From assembly GCF_900188065.1 (NCBI RefSeq), contig NZ_FZNQ01000005.1, positions 62,001 through 126,000 of the forward strand: 64,000 nucleotides of DNA. The letters are read 5' to 3'. Positions 27,881 through 36,632 of the stretch are shown here, piece after piece (within the stretch, counting starts at the first letter, position 1; each line of letters opens with the position of its first letter). Source of the DNA: Halorubrum vacuolatum (lineage in GTDB: Archaea > Halobacteriota > Halobacteria > Halobacteriales > Haloferacaceae). The notes below the pieces were generated by a model. The model saw only the letters and a program-made list of their open reading frames with translations, made no database searches and had not been told where the DNA came from. Both the position numbers and the translations under genes were made by a program.

Positions 27881-29384
27881 TCAACTCCCGCAGTGGGCGG
27901 CACTCGCGCCGGTTCTGGCGCTTGCCGCAACCGGCCTGCTGTTGCTGTTGATCGACGCGATCAAGCCGAGCGCCCGTTCGAACACGTCGATGGCGGTGAC
28001 GAGCGCGCTCGGTGCGCTCGTCTCGCTCGCGTTGACCGTCTGGTTCGTCGTGGCCGGCACCGGCCACGAGGATACCGGCGGGGCGATCTACCTGTTCGCG
28101 GATGCGATCAAGGTGGACACGATGGCGTTGTTCTTCACCGCCATCTTCGCGTCGGTGACCGCGCTCGTCGTCGTCGCGGCACACGACTACTTCCACGACC
28201 ACGAGAGCCCGGCGGAGTTCTACTCGCTCGTGCTCTTTTCGGCGACGGGGATGGCGTTGCTCGCGGTCGCGAACTCGCTCGCGGTCGTCTTCGTCGCCCT
28301 GGAGATGGTCTCGCTGCCCTCGTACGCGCTCGTCGGGTTCTTGAAGAAGAACCGCGGCAGCGTCGAGGCCAGCCTGAAGTACTTCCTCGTCGGGGCGGTC
28401 TCCTCGGCGATCTTCGTCTTCGGGATCTCGCTCGTCTACGCGGCGACCGGCTCGCTCATCTTAAGCGACGTCGCCGAGGGCATCGAGACGGTCGATGGGC
28501 TCGCGGGCGTCGCCGGGGCCGGGATCGTGATGATGATCGGTGGGGTGGCGTTTAAGACCGCCTCCGTACCGTTCCACTTCTGGGCGCCGGAGGCCTACGA
28601 GGGCGCGCCCGCACCCGTGAGCGCGTACCTCTCGTCGGCCTCGAAGGCGGCCGGCTTCGTCGTCGCCTTCCGCGTGTTTACGGAGGCGTTCCCGATCGGC
28701 GCGTCGATCTCGGCGGGCATCGACTGGGTGCTCGCGTTCGGTATCCTCGCGGTCGTCACGATGACGCTCGGCAACTTCGCGGCCGCCGTCCAGGAGAACG
28801 TCAAGCGGATGCTGGCGTACTCCTCGGTGGGTCACGCCGGCTACGCGCTCATCGGGCTCGCGGCGATAAGCGCCGGCGGTTCGAGCAACGACGCCGTCAT
28901 GGGGGCGGCGATGGCGCACCTGCTGGTCTACGGCTTCATGAACACCGGCGCGTTCCTCTTCGTCGCGATGGCGGAGCGGTGGGGCGTCGGCCGGACCTTC
29001 GCGGACTACGCGGGGCTGGCGAAGCGCGCGCCGATCGCCTGCGTGGCGATGGCCGTGTTCATGTTCTCGCTGGCGGGGCTGCCGCCGTTTGCCGGCTTCT
29101 TCTCGAAGTACTTCCTGTTCATGGGCGCCATCGACAACGGCTTCGTCTGGCTGGCGGCCGTCGGGGCGATCAACAGCGTGATCTCGCTGTATTACTACAG
29201 CCGGATCGTCAAGGCGATGTTCCTCGATGATCCGTCCTCGGAGAGCGCGCTCGATGCGGTCGACGTGCGCCCGACGGGGCTGTACGGCGCGGTCATCTTC
29301 GCGGCGGTCGCGACGGTGCTGCTTTTGCCCGGCTTCGGGCCCGTCATCGAGACGGCCGAGGCGGCCGCTGCGGCCCTCTTCTAG
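27873..29384 (+). CDS. nuoN: NADH-quinone oxidoreductase-type subunit N
   Basis: The last antiporter-like subunit, 503 residues, about 14 membrane segments. The block FKTASVPFHFWAPEAYEGAP is the NuoN-type signature, and VFVALEMVSLPSYALVGF has the conserved glutamate. It ends the operon: A, B, CD, H, I, J1, J2, K, L, M and N are all present and no E, F or G genes follow, as in other haloarchaea. Confidence 0.96.
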   Translation: MVDQLPQWAALAPVLALAATGLLLLLIDAIKPSARSNTSMAVTSALGALVSLALTVWFVVAGTGHEDTGGAIYLFADAIKVDTMALFFTAIFASVTALVVVAAHDYFHDHESPAEFYSLVLFSATGMALLAVANSLAVVFVALEMVSLPSYALVGFLKKNRGSVEASLKYFLVGAVSSAIFVFGISLVYAATGSLILSDVAEGIETVDGLAGVAGAGIVMMIGGVAFKTASVPFHFWAPEAYEGAPAPVSAYLSSASKAAGFVVAFRVFTEAFPIGASISAGIDWVLAFGILAVVTMTLGNFAAAVQENVKRMLAYSSVGHAGYALIGLAAISAGGSSNDAVMGAAMAHLLVYGFMNTGAFLFVAMAERWGVGRTFADYAGLAKRAPIACVAMAVFMFSLAGLPPFAGFFSKYFLFMGAIDNGFVWLAAVGAINSVISLYYYSRIVKAMFLDDPSSESALDAVDVRPTGLYGAVIFAAVATVLLLPGFGPVIETAEAAAAALF

Positions 29385-29438
29385 GGCGCGAACCACCGCT
29401 TTCACAAGGTTTGTCATCGGGCCCGCGAAACCGCGGGT

Positions 29439-30620
29439 GTGTCACGGACCAGGCTGTTCGGCTCGCTGTGTGCGATGGTCTTTCTCATCAACTTCGCACG
29501 CGTCGTGTTCGCGCCGCTCGTCGGCGAGTTCATCGACGAGTTCTCCATCCGTGAGGGGACCGCGGGGCTCGTGGTTACGCTCGCGTGGCTCGGGTCGGCC
29601 TCGCCCCGGCTGCCGACCGGCTGGCTGCTCACCCGCACGAGCCGGACGAAGGTCGTCCTGCTTTCGGGGGTGGTGTTGACGCTCGGGTCGATCGGCGTCG
29701 CGGTTGCGCCCGACGTGCGGACGCTCATGGTCGCCGCCTTCTGTGTCGGGAGCGCCTCCGGCGTCTACTTTATCGCCGCGAACCCGTTCGTCTCCGAGCT
29801 GTTCCCGAGTCACGTCGGCCGCGTGCTCGGGATCCACGGGATGGCGAGCCAGCTCTCGGCGGTCGTGGCCGCACCCGTCGTCACGGTCGCGCTCTGGTAC
29901 GACTGGCGGGTCGCCTTCTACGGGCTGGCGCTCGCGGCGGCGGCCACGACGGTCGTTGTCCTCGTTTTCGCCCGTGAGACTGACCTTCCACACGCCGGCG
30001 ACGCGGACACCGACTTCCTCGCCGGGGCGCGCTCGGCGTGGAAGCTGATCCTCTCGGGGGTTCTCCTCATGGGGCTTACGAGCTTCGTCTGGCAGGGGCT
30101 GTTCAACTTCTATGAGCTGTACATGATCGACAAGGGGCTCCCGGCGACGACCGCACGAAACCTGCTGACGGTCGTCTTCGCGGCCGGCGTCCCCGCGTTT
30201 CTCGTCTCCGGCGACCTCGCGGATCGGCTCCCGCGGGTTCGGTATATCCTCGCGGTGATCACGGCGTTCATCCTGAGCGTGCTGGCGGTCGTGTTCGCCT
30301 CCGGGATCGTCGCCGTCGTGCTCGCGAGCGTGCTCGTCGGCTTCAGCATTCATATGCTGTTTCCGGCGACGGACGCGTACCTCCTCGGCTCGTTGCCGGA
30401 CGACGTCCGCGGGTCGGCGTACGCCGTCTTCTCGGCGGGTGCGATGACGACGCAGGCGACGGGGTCGTGGGTCGTCGGCGAGGCGATCGAGTTCGGATTC
30501 GCGTACGATACGGTCTTTCTGACGCTGACGGCGGGGCTCGTCCTGCTCGTCGTCGCGTTCGCGATCCTCGATCGGGCGGGTCGGGTGCCGGGCGGTTCCG
30601 GCGGTGAGATGGCGGTCTGA
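29439..30620 (+). CDS. Major facilitator superfamily transporter
   Basis: A protein of 393 residues with 12 predicted membrane helices and a charged central loop (about 185-200). The MFS motif between helices 2 and 3 is RLPTGWLLTRTSRTKVVLL, a variant of the G-x-x-x-D-R motif. VGRVLGIHGMASQLSAVVA lies in helix 5. The substrate is unknown. Start GTG 29439 is preceded by a small hairpin CCCGCG/CGCGGG (29422-29437). The 3' end and stop codon are part of a degenerate 34-bp duplication. Confidence 0.85.
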   Translation: MSRTRLFGSLCAMVFLINFARVVFAPLVGEFIDEFSIREGTAGLVVTLAWLGSASPRLPTGWLLTRTSRTKVVLLSGVVLTLGSIGVAVAPDVRTLMVAAFCVGSASGVYFIAANPFVSELFPSHVGRVLGIHGMASQLSAVVAAPVVTVALWYDWRVAFYGLALAAAATTVVVLVFARETDLPHAGDADTDFLAGARSAWKLILSGVLLMGLTSFVWQGLFNFYELYMIDKGLPATTARNLLTVVFAAGVPAFLVSGDLADRLPRVRYILAVITAFILSVLAVVFASGIVAVVLASVLVGFSIHMLFPATDAYLLGSLPDDVRGSAYAVFSAGAMTTQATGSWVVGEAIEFGFAYDTVFLTLTAGLVLLVVAFAILDRAGRVPGGSGGEMAV

Positions 30621-30679
30621 GGCCACCACGAAGCCGGCATCGGGCGCGGTCAGCTGCGGCCACCGAAGCCGGCACCGGG
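30612..30679 (+). repeat. Degenerate 34-bp tandem duplication across the MFS stop codon
   Basis: The segment 30612-30644, which contains TGA at 30618-30620, is repeated with small indels and substitutions at 30646-30679 (GAAGCCGGCA(T/C)CGGG is the best conserved part). The second copy lacks the stop. Confidence 0.6.
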
Positions 30680-30725
30680 GGAGGGTACCGTGCGGCTTTA
30701 GCCTCTCTGTCCCTAGGGATCGGTA

Positions 30726-31874
30726 ATGGAATACGTCCAGGAGCGCGTTACGACCCTCCACGCGCTGAGGGACCATCGACCGGACGCGCCGACCGACAGG
30801 GCGGCCGTCGTGGTGCCGATGACCGAACGCGAGTACGGAACCCTCGCGGCCGAGCGCGTGCTCACCGCGTTGGAGACCGTCGATCCCGCTCGGGTGATCG
30901 TCCCCTTGCGTGCGCCGGCCGACCGGGCGCCGGCCTTTGCGGCGTGGCTCGACGGGTTCGACCTCGCGGTCGAGACGCTCTGGTGTGACGGGCCACGGCT
31001 CACGGCCCTCCTTGCCGACCGCGGCGTCAACGGCTCGCGGGGGAAGGGGCGCGACGTCTGGTTGGGGCTCGGTCGGGCGCTGGATGCGGAGTACGTCGTC
31101 GTCCACGACGCCGACACACGGACCTACTCGCCGTCGTTCGTCCACCGACTCCTGTTCCCGCTTGCACACGGCCACACGTTCTCGAAGGGCTACTACGCCC
31201 GTGTCGAGGACGGCGCGCTGTACGGGCGGCTCTTCCGGCTCTTCTTCAGGCCGCTTTTGCGGGCACTCGCACGCAACCGCGACCGCGACGTGCTCGCCTA
31301 CCTGGAGTCGTTCCGCTACGCGCTCGCCGGCGAGTTCGCCGCGACGACGGACCTGATCGAGCGGCTCCGCCTGCAGCGGGGATGGGGGTTGGAGGTCGGC
31401 ACGCTCGGGGAGGCGTTCGCCCACGCCGGCTTCGAGGGGAGCGCGCAGGTCGACCTCGGCCGGTACGAACACGACCACCGTTCCGTCGACGGGCCGACCG
31501 GCCTCGCGGATATGAGCGAGGCTGTCGGGGCCGCGACGCTTCGGGTGGCCGAAGAACACGGCGTCGAGATCGACTATTCGAGCCTGCCGGAACGCTATCG
31601 GGCGGAGGCGAGGCGGCTCGTCCGCGGCTATGAGGCCGACGCGGCGTTCAACGGGCTCGAGTACGACCGCGACGGGGAGCGGACACAGGTCGAGCGGTAC
31701 GCCGAGGCCATCGCGAAGCCGGGGCCGGACACACGCTTGCCGGCGTGGCGGGAGGCCCCGCTGTCGCCGGCGGCGGTGGCCGATGCGGCCCGTGCGGACC
31801 TCGCCGATGCGCGTGAGGGGAGATCGGTGGACCGCCGTCATCACGGCGACCCGGGGGAGACGGTCGACCCGTGA
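30726..31874 (+). CDS. GpgS-like glycosyltransferase (GT81 type)
   Basis: A protein of 382 residues with a GT-A fold resembling glucosyl-3-phosphoglycerate synthase. A nucleotide-sugar site (AAVVVPMTEREYG near residue 25), GSRGKGRDVWLGLGRAL and the metal-binding DAD in VVVHDADTRTYSPSFV are visible, as is GHTFSKGYYARVEDGALYGR. Known GpgS enzymes transfer glucose from NDP-glucose to 3-phosphoglycerate on the way to glucosylglycerate, a compatible solute. The exact donor here is not determined. No GpgP phosphatase is adjacent. The next gene starts four bases before its end. Confidence 0.8.
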   Translation: MEYVQERVTTLHALRDHRPDAPTDRAAVVVPMTEREYGTLAAERVLTALETVDPARVIVPLRAPADRAPAFAAWLDGFDLAVETLWCDGPRLTALLADRGVNGSRGKGRDVWLGLGRALDAEYVVVHDADTRTYSPSFVHRLLFPLAHGHTFSKGYYARVEDGALYGRLFRLFFRPLLRALARNRDRDVLAYLESFRYALAGEFAATTDLIERLRLQRGWGLEVGTLGEAFAHAGFEGSAQVDLGRYEHDHRSVDGPTGLADMSEAVGAATLRVAEEHGVEIDYSSLPERYRAEARRLVRGYEADAAFNGLEYDRDGERTQVERYAEAIAKPGPDTRLPAWREAPLSPAAVADAARADLADAREGRSVDRRHHGDPGETVDP

Positions 31875-32428
31875 GCGACGACGGCCCGAGCGTCCTCGCC
31901 CGTGACGAGCTCGCGGGCGTCGTCGAGCGGTTCGGCGCGCTCACCCGATCGGAGCTTTCCGACGCGCTCTCCGAACTCGCGTTTAAACGCCGAACGGAGG
32001 TCGACCCCGAGGCGGTTGACGCCGCGATCTCGCTCGCGCTGGCGGAGTACGTGCTCGTCCCCGCGCCGGCGGACGCGGTTCGGGAGGTGACCGGGGAGTC
32101 GGCGGACGGTTCGGGCGAAGATCAGGCGGGATCCCGACACGAGGACCTCCTCGCGATCGGGCCGGCCGCGTTCCCGACGCCGCCGCCGGACGTGGAGGAC
32201 CTCCCGCACATCCTCTCGATCCCCGATCGACGCGTCGACCGTGACGCGCTCGCAGAGGCGACGCTCGACCGGTTTCGGGACGAGGTCGACGCCGCGGTCG
32301 GCACGGACGATGCGGACGCCGCGGACCGATTGACCGTCCTTCTGGAGGTGAGCTACGACATCGAGGCGTGGGCGGCCGTCGACGTCTCGGCGGTTCGCGA
32401 GCGGATCCTCGCGGCGATCGACGGCTGA
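31871..32428 (+). CDS. Conserved haloarchaeal protein (DUF7109-like)
   Basis: A protein of 185 residues, acidic and soluble. It has a helical N-terminal part that looks like a helix-turn-helix (LTRSELSDALSELAFKR, about residues 20-36). A Pro-rich link (FPTPPPDVEDLPHIL) and a helical C-terminal half follow. I recall this pattern from haloarchaeal proteins of unknown function, but the family name is from memory. It overlaps the glycosyltransferase by four bases, which points to a shared transcript. Confidence 0.65.
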   Translation: MSDDGPSVLARDELAGVVERFGALTRSELSDALSELAFKRRTEVDPEAVDAAISLALAEYVLVPAPADAVREVTGESADGSGEDQAGSRHEDLLAIGPAAFPTPPPDVEDLPHILSIPDRRVDRDALAEATLDRFRDEVDAAVGTDDADAADRLTVLLEVSYDIEAWAAVDVSAVRERILAAIDG

Positions 32429-32502
32429 GGGGTGCTTCGGTGGCGTTCCCACTGACTCGGGATCGGAGAAACGTTAAGACCCCCAGCGCACCTTTCTCCC
32501 GT

Positions 32503-33102
32503 ATGGACCTGTCGGGGCTTCGTCGGCACGAGCCGGTTTCGATCGCGGGCGCACAGCGGGAGGCCGCGGTGTTAGCGCCCGTGATCGACCGCGCCGGGGA
32601 GCCCCAGCTGCTGTTTACGAAGCGGGCTGAACACCTCGGACGGCATCCCGGACAGATGAGCTTTCCCGGCGGCGGTCGCGAGGCGGTCGATGGGACGCTG
32701 GTCGAGACCGCGCTTCGGGAGGCGAACGAGGAGGTCGCGCTCGACCCCGCAAGCGTCGAGATCGTCGGCCGGCTCGACGACATCCGGACGAGCACCGATT
32801 ACGCGGTTCGGCCGTTCGTCGGCGTCGCCCCCGACGCCGAGTTCGTTCCCGACGAGTCCGAGGTCGCGGAGATCGTCGTCCTGCCGGTCGCCGAACTCAC
32901 CGACCCGGCGAACTACGAGTCCGAACAGCGTGACCACCCGGAGTACGGCACCCATCGTATCCACTTTTTCCACGTCGACGGCTACACCGTCTGGGGGGCG
33001 ACCGGCCGGATGGTCGTCCAACTCCTGGAGCTTGCGACCGACTGGCGGATGCCCCCCGAGCCGGATCGGGTCGTCGACCCCGACGCCGACCTGCCGGTGT
33101 AA
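32503..33102 (+). CDS. NUDIX hydrolase, CoA pyrophosphatase type
   Basis: A protein of 199 residues. The NuCoA-type motif LLFTKRAEHLGRHPGQMSFP runs into GGGREAVDG and the Nudix box core REANEEVAL, with the metal-binding glutamates. This subgroup hydrolyses CoA and its derivatives to 3',5'-ADP and phosphopantetheine; other nucleoside diphosphate substrates are possible. ATG 32503 has a GTTAAG box about 28 bp upstream. Single gene. Confidence 0.9.
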   Translation: MDLSGLRRHEPVSIAGAQREAAVLAPVIDRAGEPQLLFTKRAEHLGRHPGQMSFPGGGREAVDGTLVETALREANEEVALDPASVEIVGRLDDIRTSTDYAVRPFVGVAPDAEFVPDESEVAEIVVLPVAELTDPANYESEQRDHPEYGTHRIHFFHVDGYTVWGATGRMVVQLLELATDWRMPPEPDRVVDPDADLPV

Positions 33103-33199
33103 CGATCTCTGGCAACCACCGAATCCGCTGACCCTTTTTATATTCCATCCATCCGCACACGAGTGAGTATATAAACCGCCGGTCGACACACTCGTGACT

Positions 33200-33253
33200 A
33201 CACATACGGATCGGCCGCCTCGGCCAACACATACGGATCGGCCGCCTCGGCCA
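33200..33253 (+). repeat. 27-bp perfect tandem repeat (two copies)
   Basis: Copies at 33200-33226 and 33227-33253 are identical; a third copy begins (ACA) and breaks off. It contains the palindrome CGGCCGCCTCGGCC-like core. Confidence 0.85.
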
Positions 33254-33268
33254 ACATCCTCGGCGCGG

Positions 33269-33381
33269 TCCGGTGAGCGCCCGCATACGGGCGCGAACCG
33301 AGCGCGAGGGAGGCACGGCGGGCGGCGAGCGGAGACCGCTCGCTCGCCGCCCGCCTGCCGAGGCTGGGGAGGGCTGAGGCT
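33269..33381 (+). repeat. Structured 113-bp intergenic element, copy A
   Basis: This stretch recurs in reverse orientation at 44010-44122 with one mismatch that I can find. It folds into a short hairpin GCGCCCG-CATA-CGGGCGC (33277-33294) and a long one with 14-bp arms, GCGGGCGGCGAGCG (33318-33331) and CGCTCGCCGCCCGC (33341-33354). Possible identities are a noncoding RNA, a nonautonomous mobile repeat or a bidirectional terminator. Confidence 0.75.
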
Positions 33382-33515
33382 CCCGTTTCCATCCCCGCCT
33401 TCACTACCGGATGGCCGATGAGTCGTTTATAAGCGATCGAGTCACCCTTCTTACTCGCCCGATGGCTCCGCCGTTCGGTCGATCCCCACTGATCACTTAT
33501 AAACACCTCCGCTCC

Positions 33516-34355
33516 TCACCCGTCCACCGTCTCCGCCGGGTCCACGACCGTCCCCGCCTCCGGATCGACGCCGACGCGGTCACAGAGGCTATATAAGGGA
33601 CAGGCCTCCGGGCCGTCCAGACAGGCCTCCGGGCCGTCCAGACAGGCCGGCTTCCGCGCCGTGCAGTACTCGCGGCCGAACTGGATCATGGCGGTGTGGC
33701 CGAATCCACACGCGGCGGGCGGGACGGCGGCCTCGATCGCCTCCCGAACCCCCTCGTGGTCCGCCTCCGGCGGGGCCAGCCCCATCCGCCGCGCGATCCG
33801 GTGGACGTGCGTATCGACTGGAAAGACCCCGTCGCGCCCGCCGGCGAACAGCAACACGCAGTCGGCGGTCTTCGGCCCGACACCCGAGATCGACAACAGC
33901 GTCTCGCGAACCTCGCTCGGGTCGCCGTCGGCGACGTAGTCGTCGAAGGCGGTCGTCGAACCGAACTCCCCGCAGGCCCATTCGGCCGCCTCGATGATGA
34001 CCCGCGACTTCTGGTTATATAAGCCGGCGGCGGCGATGACCTCGGCCAACTCCTCCCGATCGGCGCCTGCAAGCCGCTCGGCGAGCCCCTCAGCCGGCCC
34101 GTAGCGCTCCATGAGCGCGTCGTGGGCGGGCTGGCTCGCGACGTCGGAGGTGTTCTGTGAGAGGATCGTCCGGACCAGACACTCGAAGCCGTCCTGTCCG
34201 CCGTACGCCTTCCGCCAATAGCGGTCGCCGAGCGCGTCAACGACCCTCGCCGCGCGGGTGGGGCCGTCGCCGTCGTCGCCGGCGGTGGCGATATCGAGTT
34301 CCCGTCCGCCACCACCCGGGCCGCCGCTGATGTTCACGTCGGGCTCGTCGGGCAT
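33516..34355 (-). CDS. nth: Endonuclease III homolog (HhH-GPD DNA glycosylase/AP lyase)
   Basis: A protein of 279 residues for base-excision repair of oxidised pyrimidines. The helix-hairpin-helix ISGVGPKTADCVLLFAGG provides the catalytic lysine and VDTHVHRIARRMG the catalytic aspartate. The Fe-S loop is unusual: a 21-bp in-frame duplication turns it into ACLDGPEACLDGPEACPLYS, giving five cysteines instead of four. The first 30 residues are a glycine-rich, probably disordered extension. A TTTTTAG box lies about 28 bp before ATG 34355 on this strand. Confidence 0.92.
   Translation of the reverse strand: MPDEPDVNISGGPGGGGRELDIATAGDDGDGPTRAARVVDALGDRYWRKAYGGQDGFECLVRTILSQNTSDVASQPAHDALMERYGPAEGLAERLAGADREELAEVIAAAGLYNQKSRVIIEAAEWACGEFGSTTAFDDYVADGDPSEVRETLLSISGVGPKTADCVLLFAGGRDGVFPVDTHVHRIARRMGLAPPEADHEGVREAIEAAVPPAACGFGHTAMIQFGREYCTARKPACLDGPEACLDGPEACPLYSLCDRVGVDPEAGTVVDPAETVDG
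33601..33642 (-). repeat. 21-bp in-frame tandem duplication inside nth
   Basis: Two identical 21-bp units (33601-33621, 33622-33642) encode the doubled LDGPEAC block in the Fe-S cluster loop. Confidence 0.9.
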
Positions 34356-34451
34356 GGACGATCGTTCGGCCGCATCGGCTAAAAATCGCCGGGTGATATC
34401 CCATCCCCGTCGAACTCGGGATACTCGTGTGAACGCCCGTAGTGGGTGCTA

Positions 34452-36632
34452 TTACGCGTCCAACGCCTCGATCAACAGCTCCGCGACGTCGACGATCTCG
34501 AGGTCGTCCTCGAAGCCGCCGGTCTTGCGGCCGTCCTCGAACATGGTCGTACACATCGGGCAGGCGACGACGAACTTCTCGATCGCGTCGCCCGCGGCGG
34601 TGTCCTCGACGGCCTCGCGCAGCCGCTCCTCGCTCGGTTTGATCTCCTCGTCGTAGTCGATCCACAGCCCGCCGCCGCCGCCGCCACAGCAGAACGAGGA
34701 CTCGTGCGAGCGCGGCATCTCGTGCAGCGTCGCGCCGGTCGCACGGATCAGCTCACGGGGGGCCTCGTACTCGTCGTTGTACCGACCGAGGTGGCAGGGG
34801 TCGTGATAGGTGACGGTGTACTCGAGTTCGTCGCCCGAGAGCCCGAGCCGACCCGCCTGCACCAGCTCCTCGACGACCTGCGTCCAGTGTTTCACAGCCG
34901 TCTCGCCGTCGGGGTTCCACGGCTCCTCGCGGTCAAACGGCATCACCGGGTCGTCGGCGAACGCCGCGAAGTCGACCTCGGGGTACTCGTTTTTGATCGT
35001 GTTGTACGAGTGCGGGTCCGTACAGACGATCGTCTCGAAGGAGCACTCCTCGAATGTCTCGACGTGGTGGCCCGCGAGTTCGAGGTAGAGGAACTCCTCG
35101 CCGATCCGCCGGATGTCGTTGCCGTCGTTTCGCTCGTCATCGAAGAGGATCCCGAACTCGACGTCGGCGGCGTCGAAGATGCGGGCGAGCGCCCGGGCGA
35201 CCGCGTGGTTTCGGTCGTCGTAGCTCGGGTAGTCGCCGACGTACCAGAGGTATTCGACCTCCTGCTCGCGGGCGTCCGGTACCTCGACGTCCTCCAGCTC
35301 GTCGGTCCAGTCGGCCCGGCTGGCCGCCGACTCGCCGAAGGTGTTGCCGGTCCGCATGACGTCCTGAAAGACGTCCTGCACGTTGGTGTCGACCGCGCCC
35401 TCATCGACGAGCTGCCGGTTCATCCGGGTGAAGGAGGTGAGGTGTTCGATGTCGACCGGACAGGCGTCCATGCAGGCCATACAGGACATGCATGACTCCA
35501 TCGACTCGGCGGCGATCACGCCGCCCGACTCCGCGACGATGGGGACGGTTCCGCCGTCGGAGGCGGTGGCGGAGGCAGCCACGCCGCCGTCGGTGACCGC
35601 CCCCTTCGAGCGGCCGACGACCGGGTCGTCCGTCACCGACTCCCGGTATGCCTTGAGATCGAGGATCACGTCTCTGGGGTCGAGGGGTCGCCCGACGGTG
35701 TCGGCCGGACAGGCGTCGGTACAGCGGCCACACTTCGTACATGCGTCGCCGTCCATGAGCTCCTTCCAGGTGAAGTCCTCGATGGATTCGGCGTTCGTCT
35801 GGTCGAGATCGGCGGGGACGTTCGGGAGCCGCGCGCCCGCCTTCTCGTCGCTGGCGACGACGTTCGCGAACGAGGAGATCATGTGGAACGGCTTCGCGTA
35901 GGGGATCCACGCGATGAACGCGAACGCGAGCAGCGAGTGGTGCCACCAGACCACGCCGTAGATCGCTTCCGCACCCGCCTGGGTCAGGCCGGCCCACTGG
36001 AGGCCGGCCGCCATCGCCATGCCGACGAACGAAACCGTCTCGCCGGCGCGCTCCGGTTGGCCGACGATCCCGACCGCCTGCACGAGGAAGCCGCCGACGC
36101 CGAGCAGAAAGAGCGTCCAGATGAACGCGTCGTCCTCCAAGGAGGTGTGTTTGCCCCAGAGCCGTCCCTCGCGGTTCCGGTATCGCTTGTACATCGCCAT
36201 CCCGACGCCGACGACGAACAGCAGCCCGAAGGCGTCGACGACGAACTGGTAGGCGAGATAGAAGTCGCCGACCCAGAAGGACTCGCCGGTCAGCGGCCGG
36301 TAGACGTCGATGTCGAACCCGAGGATCGCGGTGGCGACGACGAGGACGAGAAACCCCCAGAGGACGAAGGTGTGCATGATCCCCGCATAGAGGTCGCGGT
36401 CGTACTGCTTCTCGTTCGAGAGCACGGTCTTCGTCGCGGCGAGGGTTCGCCGTGGGAGCTCGGAGAGCCGGTCCTGAGGGTCGGCGCGCCCGCGGGAGTA
36501 GGCGGCGAAGCGCGCGTAGACGCCGTAGAGGAAGACGAGGATCGCTACCGCGGCGAGCCAGTAGAACGCGGCTTTCCCGACGGGGCCGATCGTCCAGAAC
36601 GTCTCCCGTGTGGCGGCCTGTAAGGGAGTCAT
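34452..36632 (-). CDS. Membrane Fe-S/heme oxidoreductase, ETF:quinone oxidoreductase candidate (HdrD/DUF224 type)
   Basis: A protein of 726 residues. The N-terminal 260 residues hold five or six membrane helices with paired histidines, resembling NarI/HdrE heme-b subunits. Two [4Fe-4S] motifs follow (CTKCGRCTDACP near 297 and CMSCMACMDACP near 380). The rest has two CCG-type halves. The second is intact (HDPCHLGRY, SFCCGGGG, ACPMC); the first has lost its cysteines (NDG where CCG is usual). This plan matches DUF224 proteins described as ETF:(methyl)menaquinone oxidoreductases. Divergent orientation to the dehydrogenase-etfBA genes supports transfer of ETF electrons to the quinone pool (inference). 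A TTTTAA box precedes ATG 36632. Confidence 0.85.
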   Translation of the reverse strand: MTPLQAATRETFWTIGPVGKAAFYWLAAVAILVFLYGVYARFAAYSRGRADPQDRLSELPRRTLAATKTVLSNEKQYDRDLYAGIMHTFVLWGFLVLVVATAILGFDIDVYRPLTGESFWVGDFYLAYQFVVDAFGLLFVVGVGMAMYKRYRNREGRLWGKHTSLEDDAFIWTLFLLGVGGFLVQAVGIVGQPERAGETVSFVGMAMAAGLQWAGLTQAGAEAIYGVVWWHHSLLAFAFIAWIPYAKPFHMISSFANVVASDEKAGARLPNVPADLDQTNAESIEDFTWKELMDGDACTKCGRCTDACPADTVGRPLDPRDVILDLKAYRESVTDDPVVGRSKGAVTDGGVAASATASDGGTVPIVAESGGVIAAESMESCMSCMACMDACPVDIEHLTSFTRMNRQLVDEGAVDTNVQDVFQDVMRTGNTFGESAASRADWTDELEDVEVPDAREQEVEYLWYVGDYPSYDDRNHAVARALARIFDAADVEFGILFDDERNDGNDIRRIGEEFLYLELAGHHVETFEECSFETIVCTDPHSYNTIKNEYPEVDFAAFADDPVMPFDREEPWNPDGETAVKHWTQVVEELVQAGRLGLSGDELEYTVTYHDPCHLGRYNDEYEAPRELIRATGATLHEMPRSHESSFCCGGGGGGLWIDYDEEIKPSEERLREAVEDTAAGDAIEKFVVACPMCTTMFEDGRKTGGFEDDLEIVDVAELLIEALDA

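Larger units (their letters stand above)
33103..33515. other. Gene-free region with TATA-like boxes, tandem repeat and structured element copy A
   Basis: TATATAAAC (about 33168), TTTATAA (about 33425) and TTATAAA (about 33496) are AT-rich TATA-like motifs in otherwise GC-rich DNA. A 27-bp tandem repeat and a 113-bp structured element (see separate entries) fill most of the rest. I see no credible coding region; the frames that cross it read through the palindromes. Confidence 0.6.

Noticed and set aside
29442-31844. 800-codon open frame on the minus strand
   Set aside because: It lies opposite the MFS and GpgS-like genes, is rich in Arg/His/Asp from reading high-GC codons in reverse, and has no domain resemblance.
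33194-33421. Frames through the 113-bp element and its copy at 43976-44296
   Set aside because: Both copies translate alike only because the DNA is identical; there is no codon-level evidence and the DNA is palindromic.
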